DNA of 41,483 bases from an uncultured Bacteroidia bacterium (lineage in GTDB: Bacteria > Bacteroidota > Bacteroidia > Bacteroidales > UBA932): NCBI GenBank assembly GCA_902778855.1, contig CACYZM010000026.1, forward strand, positions 1 through 41,483. Reading direction: 5' to 3'. Both the position numbers and the translations under genes were made by a program. Shown in pieces: positions 8,404 through 16,146 of this stretch. Positions within the stretch are counted from its first letter, which is position 1, and each line of letters starts with the position of its first letter. The notes beneath the pieces were generated by a model that had not been told where the DNA came from, ran no database searches, and saw nothing but the letters and a program-made list of their open reading frames with translations.

Positions 8404-9723
8404 TTATTCCATTCCGAAGCGGGCTTTCAGCCAATGGAGGGCCTGTTCGGTCTGCCAGGGATAGAGCCAGTGGCCGGTGTCTCGCGCGACCTTGAGGGTC
8501 TTGGGCGCGGTGATCACGTTATAGGCCGAGAAGGTGGACGAAGGGCAGCAGACGATGTCGTTGAAGCCCCAGGCATAGAAGCCGGGCTGCGTGAGGAAGC
8601 GCGCGAAGTTCACGACGTCGTAGTATTTCGACACGGCGACCTTCTGTTCGATGAGCGGGTCGCTGCGGTCGATGAACAGGTGCGGCCAGCCGCCGCTGCG
8701 GCCGTAGTAGTAGCCGGTCACGTCGCAGAAGGCGGGATAGTACGCGAACAGGGCGCTGATGCGCTTGTCGAGCGACGCCGTCACGATCGACAGCATACCG
8801 CCCTGGCTGCCGCCATAGCAGGCGATGCGCGCCTGGTCCACGTCGGCTCGGGAGCACAGATAGTCGACGGCACGGACGCAGCCCAGGTACGAGCGCTTGT
8901 AGTAGTACGTGTCGCGGTGCTCGATGCCCTTGAGCACGTAGCCAGACATCGAGCCGTTCTCCAGCTGGCGGTACATCTCCGTAGCCTGGTCCACCGGGAT
9001 GCCGTGGACGCCGATGTTCAGCACCACGAAGCCCTCATAGGCCAGCGGATCGATGCCGCTGAACTTGCGCACGGCCGCGCCGGGCAGGCGCAGAATCGCG
9101 GGCTTCGGGCCCTCCGTCTTCGGAACGGACAGCACGCCGTACACATAGTTGCCCACGCGGTACGACTGGATGCGGACGTAATACACGTCCACGCGGTCGT
9201 CGCTCTCTTCGGGCGCATAGCGTTCGCGAACCAGCATCGGCACCTTGGCGGCCTTCGCCTTGGCGTCTTCCCAGAACTCCGTGAAGTCGGACGGCAGCGA
9301 GGTGGTCGGCTGGATCTTGTCGGGATCGAAGCCGATGTTGGTCATGCCGGTATATTTCTTCCCGTCCCAGGTGACACTCACGTTGACGGTCGTGAATCCG
9401 GGCACCTTGCGGCCGGGAACCTTGATGCGGGCGTAGCCGTTCTTGTCGGTCGTCACCTTGCCGGTCTTCTCGGCCTTCAGCTTCTCCGGGCCATAGCTGT
9501 ACTCGATTTCCGTGAGCGGCATCCGCACGTTTTCCTTCACGGCATACACCGTGAACTCCGCCTGCTGCCCGCAGGCATACACCCAATCGGCATGATCAGG
9601 CTCGGCATACACCGTAACATATTGTTTCGACGGCTGGGCGAAGGCGCTCAAGGCCATCGCCAGCAGGATTGACAAAGTCAGGCTGCATCTCAGGGCGACT
9701 TTGGAAGTCTGGGGTTTACGCAT
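8404..9723 (-). CDS. Secreted acetyl-xylan-esterase-like (CE7 / AXE1) alpha/beta hydrolase
   Basis: 439 aa from ATG 9723; the open frame extends to 9771, but the promoter at 9756-9786 makes that start unlikely. Residues 1-29 are a signal peptide (LLAMALSAFA). Residues ~33-135 form a beta-sandwich. The CE7/AXE1 catalytic domain follows (SDFTEFWEDAKAKA at ~146). It carries nucleophile S306 in YGGSQGGM, D389 in WGFNDIVCCPSS and H418 in DTGHW. CE7 enzymes deacetylate xylan, xylo-oligosaccharides and cephalosporin C. Immediate coupling to a membrane acyltransferase-like gene and proximity to the GH27 gene suggest a carbohydrate-processing cluster, although no SusC/SusD pair is in the window. Confidence 0.88.
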   Translation of the reverse strand: MRKPQTSKVALRCSLTLSILLAMALSAFAQPSKQYVTVYAEPDHADWVYACGQQAEFTVYAVKENVRMPLTEIEYSYGPEKLKAEKTGKVTTDKNGYARIKVPGRKVPGFTTVNVSVTWDGKKYTGMTNIGFDPDKIQPTTSLPSDFTEFWEDAKAKAAKVPMLVRERYAPEESDDRVDVYYVRIQSYRVGNYVYGVLSVPKTEGPKPAILRLPGAAVRKFSGIDPLAYEGFVVLNIGVHGIPVDQATEMYRQLENGSMSGYVLKGIEHRDTYYYKRSYLGCVRAVDYLCSRADVDQARIACYGGSQGGMLSIVTASLDKRISALFAYYPAFCDVTGYYYGRSGGWPHLFIDRSDPLIEQKVAVSKYYDVVNFARFLTQPGFYAWGFNDIVCCPSSTFSAYNVITAPKTLKVARDTGHWLYPWQTEQALHWLKARFGME

Positions 9724-9755
9724 ATCTTTCGGGAATTGATGGTTTCTGTAAAATG

Positions 9756-9786
9756 TAAATTTACTCAACATTCACCTTTTCGCAAA
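9756..9786 (-). promoter_or_regulatory. Promoter of the CE7 esterase operon (TTTG -19 bp- TAAATTTA)
   Basis: On the minus strand, TTTG (9783-9786) lies 19 bp before TAAATTTA (9756-9763), fitting the Bacteroidota -33/-7 layout. Transcription would start near 9750, favouring ATG 9723 for the esterase. Confidence 0.6.
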
Positions 9787-9794
9787 AATCTTGT

Positions 9795-9802
9795 TAAATT
9801 TG
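9795..9802 (+). promoter_or_regulatory. -7 element for the glsA-like/glsB-like pair (TAAATTTG)
   Basis: TAAATTTG matches TAnnTTTG. The predicted start point (~9808) lies inside the first possible ATG (9806), so ATG 9827 is the better start for the downstream gene. The promoter is divergent to the esterase promoter. Confidence 0.6.
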
Positions 9803-9826
9803 TAGATGTTACGAAGTCCAGCGGAT

Positions 9827-10684
9827 ATGGTTAAGGATTATTCAGCTTACGGCCCGGCGTATCGGGGGTTCAAGGTGCAGGAGGAGGTTTTTGTGCCGAA
9901 GCCGATCGAGGAGTTTTCGGGGGAGAATCCGTTTACGCGGATGGCGCCGATTCGGGGAGAGAAAAAGGAGATCAATTTCGACGGGACGTATCCGTATCTC
10001 GACAAATCGCTGAAGTTCAAGTTTCTGCATACGCTGATCTATCTGGTTCTCTGGTTGGTCGCCTTTCCGGTGAACTGGATCCGGTTCGGGCTGAAGATCG
10101 AAGGCCGGGAGAAGATCCGAAAGAATCGGAAGTTGTTTGCCGGCGGGGTAATGACGGTTTGCAATCACGTGCACCGGTGGGACATGGTCTGCGTGCTGCA
10201 GGCGATGCGGTACCGGATGGCCTGGATTCCGATGTATGCGGAGCCGTTCAAGGGAAAGGACGGTTTCAAGATGAAATATGTGGGCGGCATCCCCATCCCC
10301 GAGTCGATCAGCGGGCTCGGCAAGTTCAATGAAGCGATGCAGGAGCTGCGCGACCGCAAGAAGTGGATCCACATCTTTCCCGAAAGTTGCAGCTGGAAGT
10401 TTTATGCGCCGCTGAGGCCTTTCAAGACCGGCGCTTTCAATATGGCCTACCGGTTCGCCTTTCCGGTCGTGCCCCTGATCATCACGTTCCGGGAGCGCAC
10501 CGGGTGGCGCAAGTGGTTCGGCAACGGCGAGCCGCTGCTCACCATCCACGTGGGCGATCCCATCGTCCCGGATCCCAAGGCGCCCCGCAAGGAAGAGACG
10601 GCGCGCATCCGCGATCTGGCGCACAAGACGATGCTCGACATGGCCGGCATCGTATCGAATCCCTGGCCCTCCTGTATTGACTGA
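9827..10684 (+). CDS. glsA: PlsC-family O-acyltransferase, probable glycine-lipid GlsA
   Basis: 285 aa from ATG 9827. A ~60-residue N-terminal extension and a membrane helix (LIYLVLWLVAFPVNWI, ~71-86) precede the PlsC domain. Acyltransferase block I is NHVHRWD (H114, D119: HX4D). Block III is IFPESCSW, followed by a PVVPLIITF strand. PlsC enzymes esterify a hydroxyl with an acyl group at the inner face of the membrane. The gene is followed after 13 nt by an OlsB-like GNAT N-acyltransferase. In Bacteroides thetaiotaomicron, such a pair (GlsB N-acylating glycine, GlsA adding the second acyl by O-acylation) makes glycine lipids. The assignment rests on this neighbourhood and family match; another lysophospholipid acyltransferase role is possible. 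Confidence 0.82.
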   Translation: MVKDYSAYGPAYRGFKVQEEVFVPKPIEEFSGENPFTRMAPIRGEKKEINFDGTYPYLDKSLKFKFLHTLIYLVLWLVAFPVNWIRFGLKIEGREKIRKNRKLFAGGVMTVCNHVHRWDMVCVLQAMRYRMAWIPMYAEPFKGKDGFKMKYVGGIPIPESISGLGKFNEAMQELRDRKKWIHIFPESCSWKFYAPLRPFKTGAFNMAYRFAFPVVPLIITFRERTGWRKWFGNGEPLLTIHVGDPIVPDPKAPRKEETARIRDLAHKTMLDMAGIVSNPWPSCID

Positions 10685-10697
10685 CACTCCCCATCTT

Positions 10698-11786
10698 ATG
10701 AAACCCATCATCGATCCCGTACCCGTCGAGTTGCTCAAGGCGGAACTGACGCCCTCCAAGAAGCTGGAAGATACCAACAAGGGGCACAACGAGCTGTACA
10801 TCGTCACCTGGCAGGATTCGCCCAATGTCGTCACGGAAATCGGGCGGCTGCGCGAGCTCGTGTTCCGCGATGCCGGCGGCTCCACGGGCAATGAGATCGA
10901 TCTGGACGAGTACGACAAGATGGAGAAGCCCTACAAGCAGCTGATCGTCTGGGATCCCGATGCCGAGGAGATCATCGGTGGCTATCGGTTCATCTTCGGC
11001 TCCGATGCGGTTTTCGACGAGAACGGGCAGCCGATGCTGGCCAGTTCCCATCAGTTCCGTTTTTCGCAGAAGTTCATCGACGACTATCTGCCGTATGTCA
11101 TCGAGCTCGGCCGCAATTTCGTGGTTCCGTCCAAGGATGGCAAGCGGTCCATCTTCGCCCTCGACAATTTGTGGGACGGTCTCGTGGCTGTCATCATGAA
11201 GCATCCCAATCTGCTGTATTTCTTCGGCAAGATTACTATCTATCCCGCCTATGACCACATCTCCCGCGACCTGATCTATCATTTCCTCTGGAAGCATTTC
11301 GGCGACAAGGAAGAGCTTGTCCGGCCGTGGGACGATCAGGCGCTGATGCCCGATTCCGATCCCGAGCTGATGGATCTGGTGCTCAACAAGGAAGATCCGG
11401 CGGAAGATTATCTGCTGTTGAAGAATGCGGCCAAGTTGCGCGGCGTCACCATCCCGCCCAACATGACCGCCTATCTCTCCGTCACTTCCCAGATGATGAT
11501 GTTCGGCACCGCCGTCAACCGGCTGATGGACAACATCGAGGACACCGCCGTCCTCCTCCCCTTCGACGCCATCTACCACGAAAAGAAGCAGCGCCACATC
11601 GGCGCCTACCTCCGCTTCTTCCAATCGCGCAAGCACCGCAAAGCCGCCACCGCCGCACTCGCCCCGGCGAAACCCCAAGCCGCCGAAACCGCCGCCGAAA
11701 CCGAAGAAGAAATGGTCAACGCCTGGCTCGCCCACCGCAACCGCAAAGTCAAACGCCTCCTCAAGAAAATCGGCCGCAAACTCTAG
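10698..11786 (+). CDS. glsB: OlsB-like GNAT N-acyltransferase, probable glycine-lipid GlsB
   Basis: 362 aa from ATG 10698; an upstream TTG at 10677 is less likely. The core follows the OlsB/hemolysin-type GNAT pattern: IGRLRELVFRDAGGSTG, then LIVWDPDAEEIIGGYRFI, FIDDYLPYVIELGRNFV and LFYFFGKITIYP-like strands. A long alpha-helical C-terminus ends in an Ala/Glu linker and a basic tail (RKVKRLLKKIGRKL) suited to membrane contact. Bacteroidota proteins of this group transfer a 3-hydroxyacyl chain from acyl-ACP to the amino group of glycine. It is the second gene of a two-gene unit with the PlsC gene. Confidence 0.82.
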   Translation: MKPIIDPVPVELLKAELTPSKKLEDTNKGHNELYIVTWQDSPNVVTEIGRLRELVFRDAGGSTGNEIDLDEYDKMEKPYKQLIVWDPDAEEIIGGYRFIFGSDAVFDENGQPMLASSHQFRFSQKFIDDYLPYVIELGRNFVVPSKDGKRSIFALDNLWDGLVAVIMKHPNLLYFFGKITIYPAYDHISRDLIYHFLWKHFGDKEELVRPWDDQALMPDSDPELMDLVLNKEDPAEDYLLLKNAAKLRGVTIPPNMTAYLSVTSQMMMFGTAVNRLMDNIEDTAVLLPFDAIYHEKKQRHIGAYLRFFQSRKHRKAATAALAPAKPQAAETAAETEEEMVNAWLAHRNRKVKRLLKKIGRKL

Positions 11787-11807
11787 GAATCTGGACAGGC
11801 GGGGTAA

Positions 11808-11955
11808 GTCCCCAGGCAAAACGGGCAAGGTCCCCAGGCAAAACGGGCAAGGTCTCATTTGAGGCCCGACACCTTGCCCGCCCGAATGGCCTCCCACGGC
11901 TATCTGGCGCAGATTTCCCGGGCAAGGTCCGCTATCTGAAATGAGACCTTGCCCG
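11808..11955. repeat. Structured repeat family B, copy B4 (arm CGGGCAAGGT)
   Basis: Two tandem 22-bp units (11808-11829, 11830-11851) end in the arm CGGGCAAGGT. Hairpin 1 pairs arm 11844-11853 with ACCTTGCCCG 11871-11880. After a ~38-nt spacer, hairpin 2 pairs the same arm (11919-11928) with 11946-11955. In addition, 11844-11860 is a perfect 17-bp inverted repeat of 11939-11955. The layout is that of the copies at 24.7, 32.3 and 32.8 kb, but with a different arm. The 100 bp that follow (11956-12060) hold several GTCA/GTCAGCC repeats and no gene. Confidence 0.75.
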
Positions 11956-12060
11956 CAGAGGCCCCAGCCTGTCACGCTCCAAGTCTGTCACTCGCCATCT
12001 GTCAGCCACCCGCCGCGCCGTCAGCCGGCACACAGTCAGCCGACGGCTTCTCTGACTTAC

Positions 12061-12205
12061 CCGAAAATCACGGAGCGCGGTCTACCCATTCCCAGGGCCC
12101 TCGCTGGCCCATACTCACGCGCTGCGAGGCCAAATGGGCGCACGGAGCGCGGCAATAGTCGTCTCGTGCTCTATTTCATCGATTCAGGCGCTCTGTGATT
12201 TTCGG
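12061..12205. repeat. Nested inverted repeat element E
   Basis: An 18-bp outer inverted repeat (12061-12078 with 12188-12205, one G-T pair) encloses a second stem: CCCATT 12085-12090 with AATGGG 12133-12138, and GGCCCTCGC 12096-12104 with GCGAGGCC 12124-12131. The arm CACGGAGCGCGG occurs twice in direct orientation (12069-12080 and 12141-12152). No coding potential is evident. Confidence 0.65.
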
Positions 12206-12223
12206 TTTGCCGTATCTCTGGCG

Positions 12224-12480
12224 AAGCCCTGTCGGGAAGGGACAATTCCTCCGCTCAGGCTGTCGAAAAAGGGAGCGGCATCGGGAGCTTGACGGCGAAC
12301 TCCTCCTTATCCGGGCCGCAAGGGCCCGGAACGTTCGTCGAACAAAGCGCCGTCATGGCCCGAGAGGGCCGCAGGTAATCCCTGCGGCCCTCTCGCTACG
12401 GCCACCGCTCCCTGCACAGGCCCACCCACGTCCCTTTTTCGCCAATTCGCTCCGGAATTGTCCCTTCCCTCCTTGGGCTT
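12224..12480. repeat. Structured repeat family A, copy A1 (~257 bp multi-stem element)
   Basis: The outer stem AAGGGACAATTCC (12237-12249) pairs perfectly with 12454-12466. A second long stem pairs CGAAAAAGGGAGCGG (12264-12278) with CCGCTCCC (12405-12412) and CCCTTTTTCG (12432-12441). GACGGCG (12291-12297) can pair with CGCCGTC (~12349-12355). Two terminal hairpins follow: TCCGGGCC-GCAA-GG(G)CCCGGA (12310-12330) and a perfect 15-bp stem 12361-12375/12381-12395. The copy at 39364-39634 keeps the fold with changed stem bases. Confidence 0.8.
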
Positions 12481-12604
12481 ACCGAAATCGAAAGGGGCAG
12501 GAATTTCGGCTCACCTGCAATTATCCGTGGCTGACTATAATTAGTGTAGTTTGAAGATTTGATTGAGAATGGTTATCTTGCAGGTTGTAAACACCTGTTT
12601 TTTC

Positions 12605-13036
12605 ATGAATCAAGATTGTAAACCCGTTCTGCACTTCACTTTTGGAATGATGCTTGCCTCCGTTGTAGCATTCCTTATGCATCCTCTGTTATGGATACAG
12701 GCAGGGCCCTATTTTGATTGGAGTTTCCTTTGGGTGGGCGTTTTGTACATTTTTGTTTATGGCGCCGTTGGCATGTTTATCCGGTGGAAATGGTGGAGGT
12801 TTACCTGGAAGAAACAAGCAATTATCGTGCTCTTTATTGTCAATACAATCTTGGCTATCGCTCTTCTAATTTACCTTTATTGGCCTCGGTATATTGAGAT
12901 TGACGGAGTCCGGGAGCGATGGTATATGGATGGATTGACAGGTATGATGATTTTGTCAACCAGTGCCGTGGCAGCCCTTTTTTCTGCCATACCGATATCC
13001 CTTTGTTGCTACTGGTTTAAACGAAATCGGGAATAA
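12605..13036 (+). CDS. Small multi-pass membrane protein, unknown
   Basis: 143 aa from ATG 12605 (MNQDCKPVLHF); the frame is open back to TTG 12563 and ATG 12569. Four hydrophobic helices are visible: MMLASVVAFLMHPLLW, FLWVGVLYIFVYGAVGMFI, AIIVLFIVNTILAIALLIYL and MMILSTSAVAALFSAIPISL. A short basic C-terminus (WFKRNRE) ends it. I recognise no family. It is clearly more AT-rich than the genes before 11.8 kb and sits alone after three structured repeats, which suggests acquired DNA. Confidence 0.55.
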   Translation: MNQDCKPVLHFTFGMMLASVVAFLMHPLLWIQAGPYFDWSFLWVGVLYIFVYGAVGMFIRWKWWRFTWKKQAIIVLFIVNTILAIALLIYLYWPRYIEIDGVRERWYMDGLTGMMILSTSAVAALFSAIPISLCCYWFKRNRE

Positions 13037-13141
13037 CAGGCGATGTCCATCTCTGTCGCGCAATCGTGGGTTTCTACCCAAAGATTGTGCTTGGGTTTTG
13101 TGACCTTTTACTAGGTAACCTCCTTCTTAGTTAAAAATTAT

Positions 13142-13184
13142 GGGGTAATTGAAGTTAAGTGATTTATTATCAATCACTTACCCC
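13142..13184. terminator. Hairpin between convergent genes, possible terminator
   Basis: GGGGTAA (13142-13148), after a 10-nt bulge, and GTGATT pair with AATCACTTACCCC (13172-13184), giving a 13-bp stem with a 7-nt loop. On the minus strand it is followed by ATAATTTTTAAC. It lies between two convergent AT-rich genes; the rest of 13037-13286 shows nothing recognisable. Confidence 0.4.
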
Positions 13185-13286
13185 TGTATTCAAAAACTTG
13201 GGATAGTCGCAAGGGAAGTTTGAGGCAGGCTGAGATGCCACCAACTAACTGTATACAATTACAACTACTACCCCCAGACAGATTAG

Positions 13287-14504
13287 TTATTCTATCCAAT
13301 CTGATAATGACACTTTCTCCTTTGTTTTGTCATAAGGGAGGAACACTGTTTCGCCTGTGCACCAGGATGTCCGGAGGTCGGCAACAACCCCATCGTCATA
13401 GAGATAAAGACTGAATATTTTCGGCATAGATTCAAAATGCCAATACCCACCCCAATGGCCTCTGTTAACTTGGATAAGATACCTGAGTTCAGTTAATCTG
13501 TCCTCATTAATCTTTGTCCATTTAGTATAGTCTAAAACAGCATCCTCATCAGACTCACAGACACCTCCAACATATAGTGAAAGGAGCCTGTCAATTTCTG
13601 ATGTTATGTATACAATCTCCTTATCAGAATCAAAACTTGGAACATAAGCAAAACGGTCTGATGCTTTCATCATATAATCCCATTTGAGAGTCATATCCCA
13701 AAGAGCATCAAAAGGGTATTCATTGAAGGTCCCAGAATACCTCCTGACCTCTATGCTGCCAGGCAATGAACAAATAGCACAACTGTCAGGAATACTTTTA
13801 TTGTATTCAATGAAAATTCTTTTAACGGCCTGATTATCAGTTGAAAAAGACCTTAATTGTACGGACCAATTCTTCCACTCCTTGAGAAAGGCTTTGAAAT
13901 TCTTCTCAGTTAAGGAATGATACTTCTTGGTAAATGATGGCTTGATAGGAGTCGTTATTACCAGTGTGTCCGGATGTTCTGATTCCCATTGTTTATACTC
14001 CTCATCCATTTCTTCTCCATATGTTTCCTTCCAATTGGAAACACCCCAATTGCCATCTATGAACTTATAATGGTATTCTTCCCAATCAGCAATATTACGA
14101 GCAAGGTTAAAGAAAGGTATGGTATGGAAGAATGCGAAAGAGGAATATGTTAGAAATGTTGACTTTTTCCCTGTTTTTTCAAAGACATCAGGAATAGATT
14201 CTTCCAGTTTATCTTCTGATACAATAAACTTAACCCCATTTATGATAACCTGTCCAAATAGACTGTCCTTAACCATCCAGGTGCTAGGATGCTCTGGGCT
14301 AGCAATAATGGAATTTCTAGTGGTATTGGTATATATGAACATCTCTGGAGTATTAGACTTGGCCTTCTCTTTATCTGCAATTTCTTCGAGCCAAGATCTC
14401 ACATTGTTATCAGCAATCTCGACCTTGTCAACTCTCATTATGCGGAAGTTCAAGCAAACAAAGACAAGCATAGCAATCACAATAGTAATTACTATGGCAA
14501 TCAA
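13287..14504 (-). CDS. Membrane-anchored hypothetical protein with a disrupted 5' end
   Basis: About 405 aa. A hydrophobic helix (LIAIVITIVIAMLVFVCLNF) at the N-terminus is followed by a large, probably extracytoplasmic domain rich in Trp, Tyr and charged residues, with no motif I know. The frame is open upstream to TTG 14606, but that stretch overlaps the end of an ISAon1 fragment and looks like IS-derived reading. There is no ATG before the membrane helix; TTG 14504 is one possible start, and ATG 14471 would cut the helix. The native 5' end may have been lost when the IS fragment arrived. AT-rich, unlike the flanking operons. Confidence 0.45.
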   Translation of the reverse strand: MIAIVITIVIAMLVFVCLNFRIMRVDKVEIADNNVRSWLEEIADKEKAKSNTPEMFIYTNTTRNSIIASPEHPSTWMVKDSLFGQVIINGVKFIVSEDKLEESIPDVFEKTGKKSTFLTYSSFAFFHTIPFFNLARNIADWEEYHYKFIDGNWGVSNWKETYGEEMDEEYKQWESEHPDTLVITTPIKPSFTKKYHSLTEKNFKAFLKEWKNWSVQLRSFSTDNQAVKRIFIEYNKSIPDSCAICSLPGSIEVRRYSGTFNEYPFDALWDMTLKWDYMMKASDRFAYVPSFDSDKEIVYITSEIDRLLSLYVGGVCESDEDAVLDYTKWTKINEDRLTELRYLIQVNRGHWGGYWHFESMPKIFSLYLYDDGVVADLRTSWCTGETVFLPYDKTKEKVSLSDWIE

Positions 14505-14584
14505 ACAATATGACTTCTTTGATTTACTATTCCTCCTCCTTCTCCAGGAGGACTTCCTCCAAAAATGGGAAATATTTGGGAAGT

Positions 14585-14978
14585 AAAAAGACAAAAAAAG
14601 CCGCAAACTCTGCGGAATAGCGGGTGCCGGAAGCGACCAGCGGATACATGTTCAGGATGACGTTCTTGCCGTCCGGAGTAAGCCACCTCCGACGGCGGAT
14701 GTGCAGTTCCACCCGGCGCTCCGTATCGGAAAGTCCGTGAGGATTGTCGGCTCGGTAAACCCATTGGGCCTGAGTTCCTGCATATCCTCGGTGCGATTGT
14801 CCCGCTCATCAAGGTGAATAAGGAGTTCGCCCGTATACACGATATCCTTCTGGCTCTCTCTAGAATCGAGAGATTGGCTCTCCACCCAAACCAGATCGAA
14901 GAAGTCCAACAGACCTTCCGGAAGAAAAAAGCTGATGAAGTGCTTGTAAAGCTCGAGTTGTGTGGTATCCTTATCCAT
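14585..14978 (-). pseudogene. ISAon1-family N-terminal ORF remnant, frameshifted
   Basis: From ATG 14978 the frame reads MDKDTTQLELYKHFISFFLP, EGLLDFFDLVWVESQ and FTEPTILTDFPIR, matching the 'ISAon1 family transposase N-terminal region' proteins. Near 14715-14735 a one-base shift is needed to continue into VELHIRRRRWLTPDGKN and LVASGTRYSAEFAAFF, the conserved second half of the same protein. The catalytic ORF of the element is absent; the sequence runs directly into the neighbouring gene at ~14585. It is a dead fragment, not an active element. Confidence 0.8.
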
Positions 14979-15082
14979 ATCCGCAAAGGTACAATCTTTC
15001 ATTGACAGTTCCTCGAAGGATATACTTTTAACTCATCCTAAACACGGAACTTTGCAGATGACCAGGAATTTCAGGAGTTTTG

Positions 15083-16144
15083 TCATAATGCCGGCAGCAG
15101 ATAGTCCCAGATGAGGTTCAGTTCCTGACGCATATTGGGGATATCTGCCGTCGTAACGATGACGGCATCCTGCTCGGGAAGAATCAATATATATTGGCCG
15201 TTGGCTCCATCAGCACGGAAGGCGCCATGGCGGCAGCGCCACATCTGATAGCCATAGCCTTGTTGCCAATCATTCTGTTCGGGATCAAACATGGCGTAGA
15301 CCGGGTGGGACGGGTCCTGTCTGATCTCGGCGACTTGCCGTTCATTGACTCCGGCGTTTACCGACGGAACCTGGGCGGCAGACATTTCTTTTACCCATTC
15401 TGCAGGGATTACCTGCTGGCCGCGGAACTTGCCCCCGTTCAGCAGGCAGAGACCCATCCGGGCCAGGTCTTCCGTTTTCAAATACAAACCCCAGCCGCCC
15501 GTATTGATACCGGCAGGACTCTCCTGCCAATAGGGCTTTTCGATACCCAGCGGATGCCACAGACGCGACTCCAGATAGTCGACCACCTTCTGCCCGGTGA
15601 CTTTCTGGACAGCCGCAGACAGCACATAGGTACCCAGACTGTTATAGCAGTAGCAAGTGCCCGGTTCATACGCAATCGGCCACTCCATGAATGTCTTGAT
15701 CCAGTCTCCCTGACCGGAGCGGGTGGCGGATGTCGGATCTTTTCCATGTCCGGAATTCATGGTCAACAAGTGACGGATGCAGATTCTTTCCAGTGTGTCA
15801 GACACATGGGCGGGCAGGCTTTCCGGGAAGAGATCCACGATCCGGTCGTCCAGGGCAAGCAATCCTTCGGAAATGGCAAACCCCACAGCCGTAGCCGTAA
15901 AGGTCTTGGACACAGAATTCAGAATATGCGCCGTATCAGGCACGAAGCTTTTTTCCATAAGAACTTTGCCGTGCTGCAAGACCATGATACTGTGCAACTG
16001 TTCGCTGCTGTCGGCAACAGCTTGAAGGTAGGCGGCAAAGGCGTTTTCCATTTTTGCCGAAGCCTTTCCGCGAGGAAGCGGAGCGTCCGGATGCGAACAA
16101 GCGGCCGAAAAAAAGAGGACGGCCAGCAGAAGGATGCGATTCAT
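15083..16144 (-). CDS. Class-C beta-lactamase-like serine hydrolase lipoprotein
   Basis: 353 aa from ATG 16144, 2 nt after the stop of the M13 peptidase. The lipobox is SAAC (C16). The beta-lactamase/D-Ala-D-Ala-peptidase fold has the catalytic SVSK (S77, K80), Y167-N168-S169 as YxN/YNS, and a C-terminal HGAFRADG in place of the KTG-like box. Such proteins are estyerase, peptidase or lactamase relatives acting outside the inner membrane; the substrate cannot be told. It is the last gene of the five-gene minus-strand operon, and the lipobox places it on the periplasmic or outer-membrane side. Confidence 0.88.
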   Translation of the reverse strand: MNRILLLAVLFFSAACSHPDAPLPRGKASAKMENAFAAYLQAVADSSEQLHSIMVLQHGKVLMEKSFVPDTAHILNSVSKTFTATAVGFAISEGLLALDDRIVDLFPESLPAHVSDTLERICIRHLLTMNSGHGKDPTSATRSGQGDWIKTFMEWPIAYEPGTCYCYNSLGTYVLSAAVQKVTGQKVVDYLESRLWHPLGIEKPYWQESPAGINTGGWGLYLKTEDLARMGLCLLNGGKFRGQQVIPAEWVKEMSAAQVPSVNAGVNERQVAEIRQDPSHPVYAMFDPEQNDWQQGYGYQMWRCRHGAFRADGANGQYILILPEQDAVIVTTADIPNMRQELNLIWDYLLPAL

Positions 16145-16146
16145 AA

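Noticed and set aside
12224-12480. Family A element considered as a simple transcription terminator or a small protein gene (ORF 12195-12554)
   Set aside because: The fold is far larger than a terminator and lacks a T run at its end. The ORF is Arg/Pro-rich, crosses the stems, and is not preserved in copy A2.
13205-13260. A stretch with GGCTGAGATGCC resembling the TPP riboswitch core
   Set aside because: The other conserved TPP helix (ACCTGATCTGG...) is absent and no thiamine gene follows; probably coincidence.
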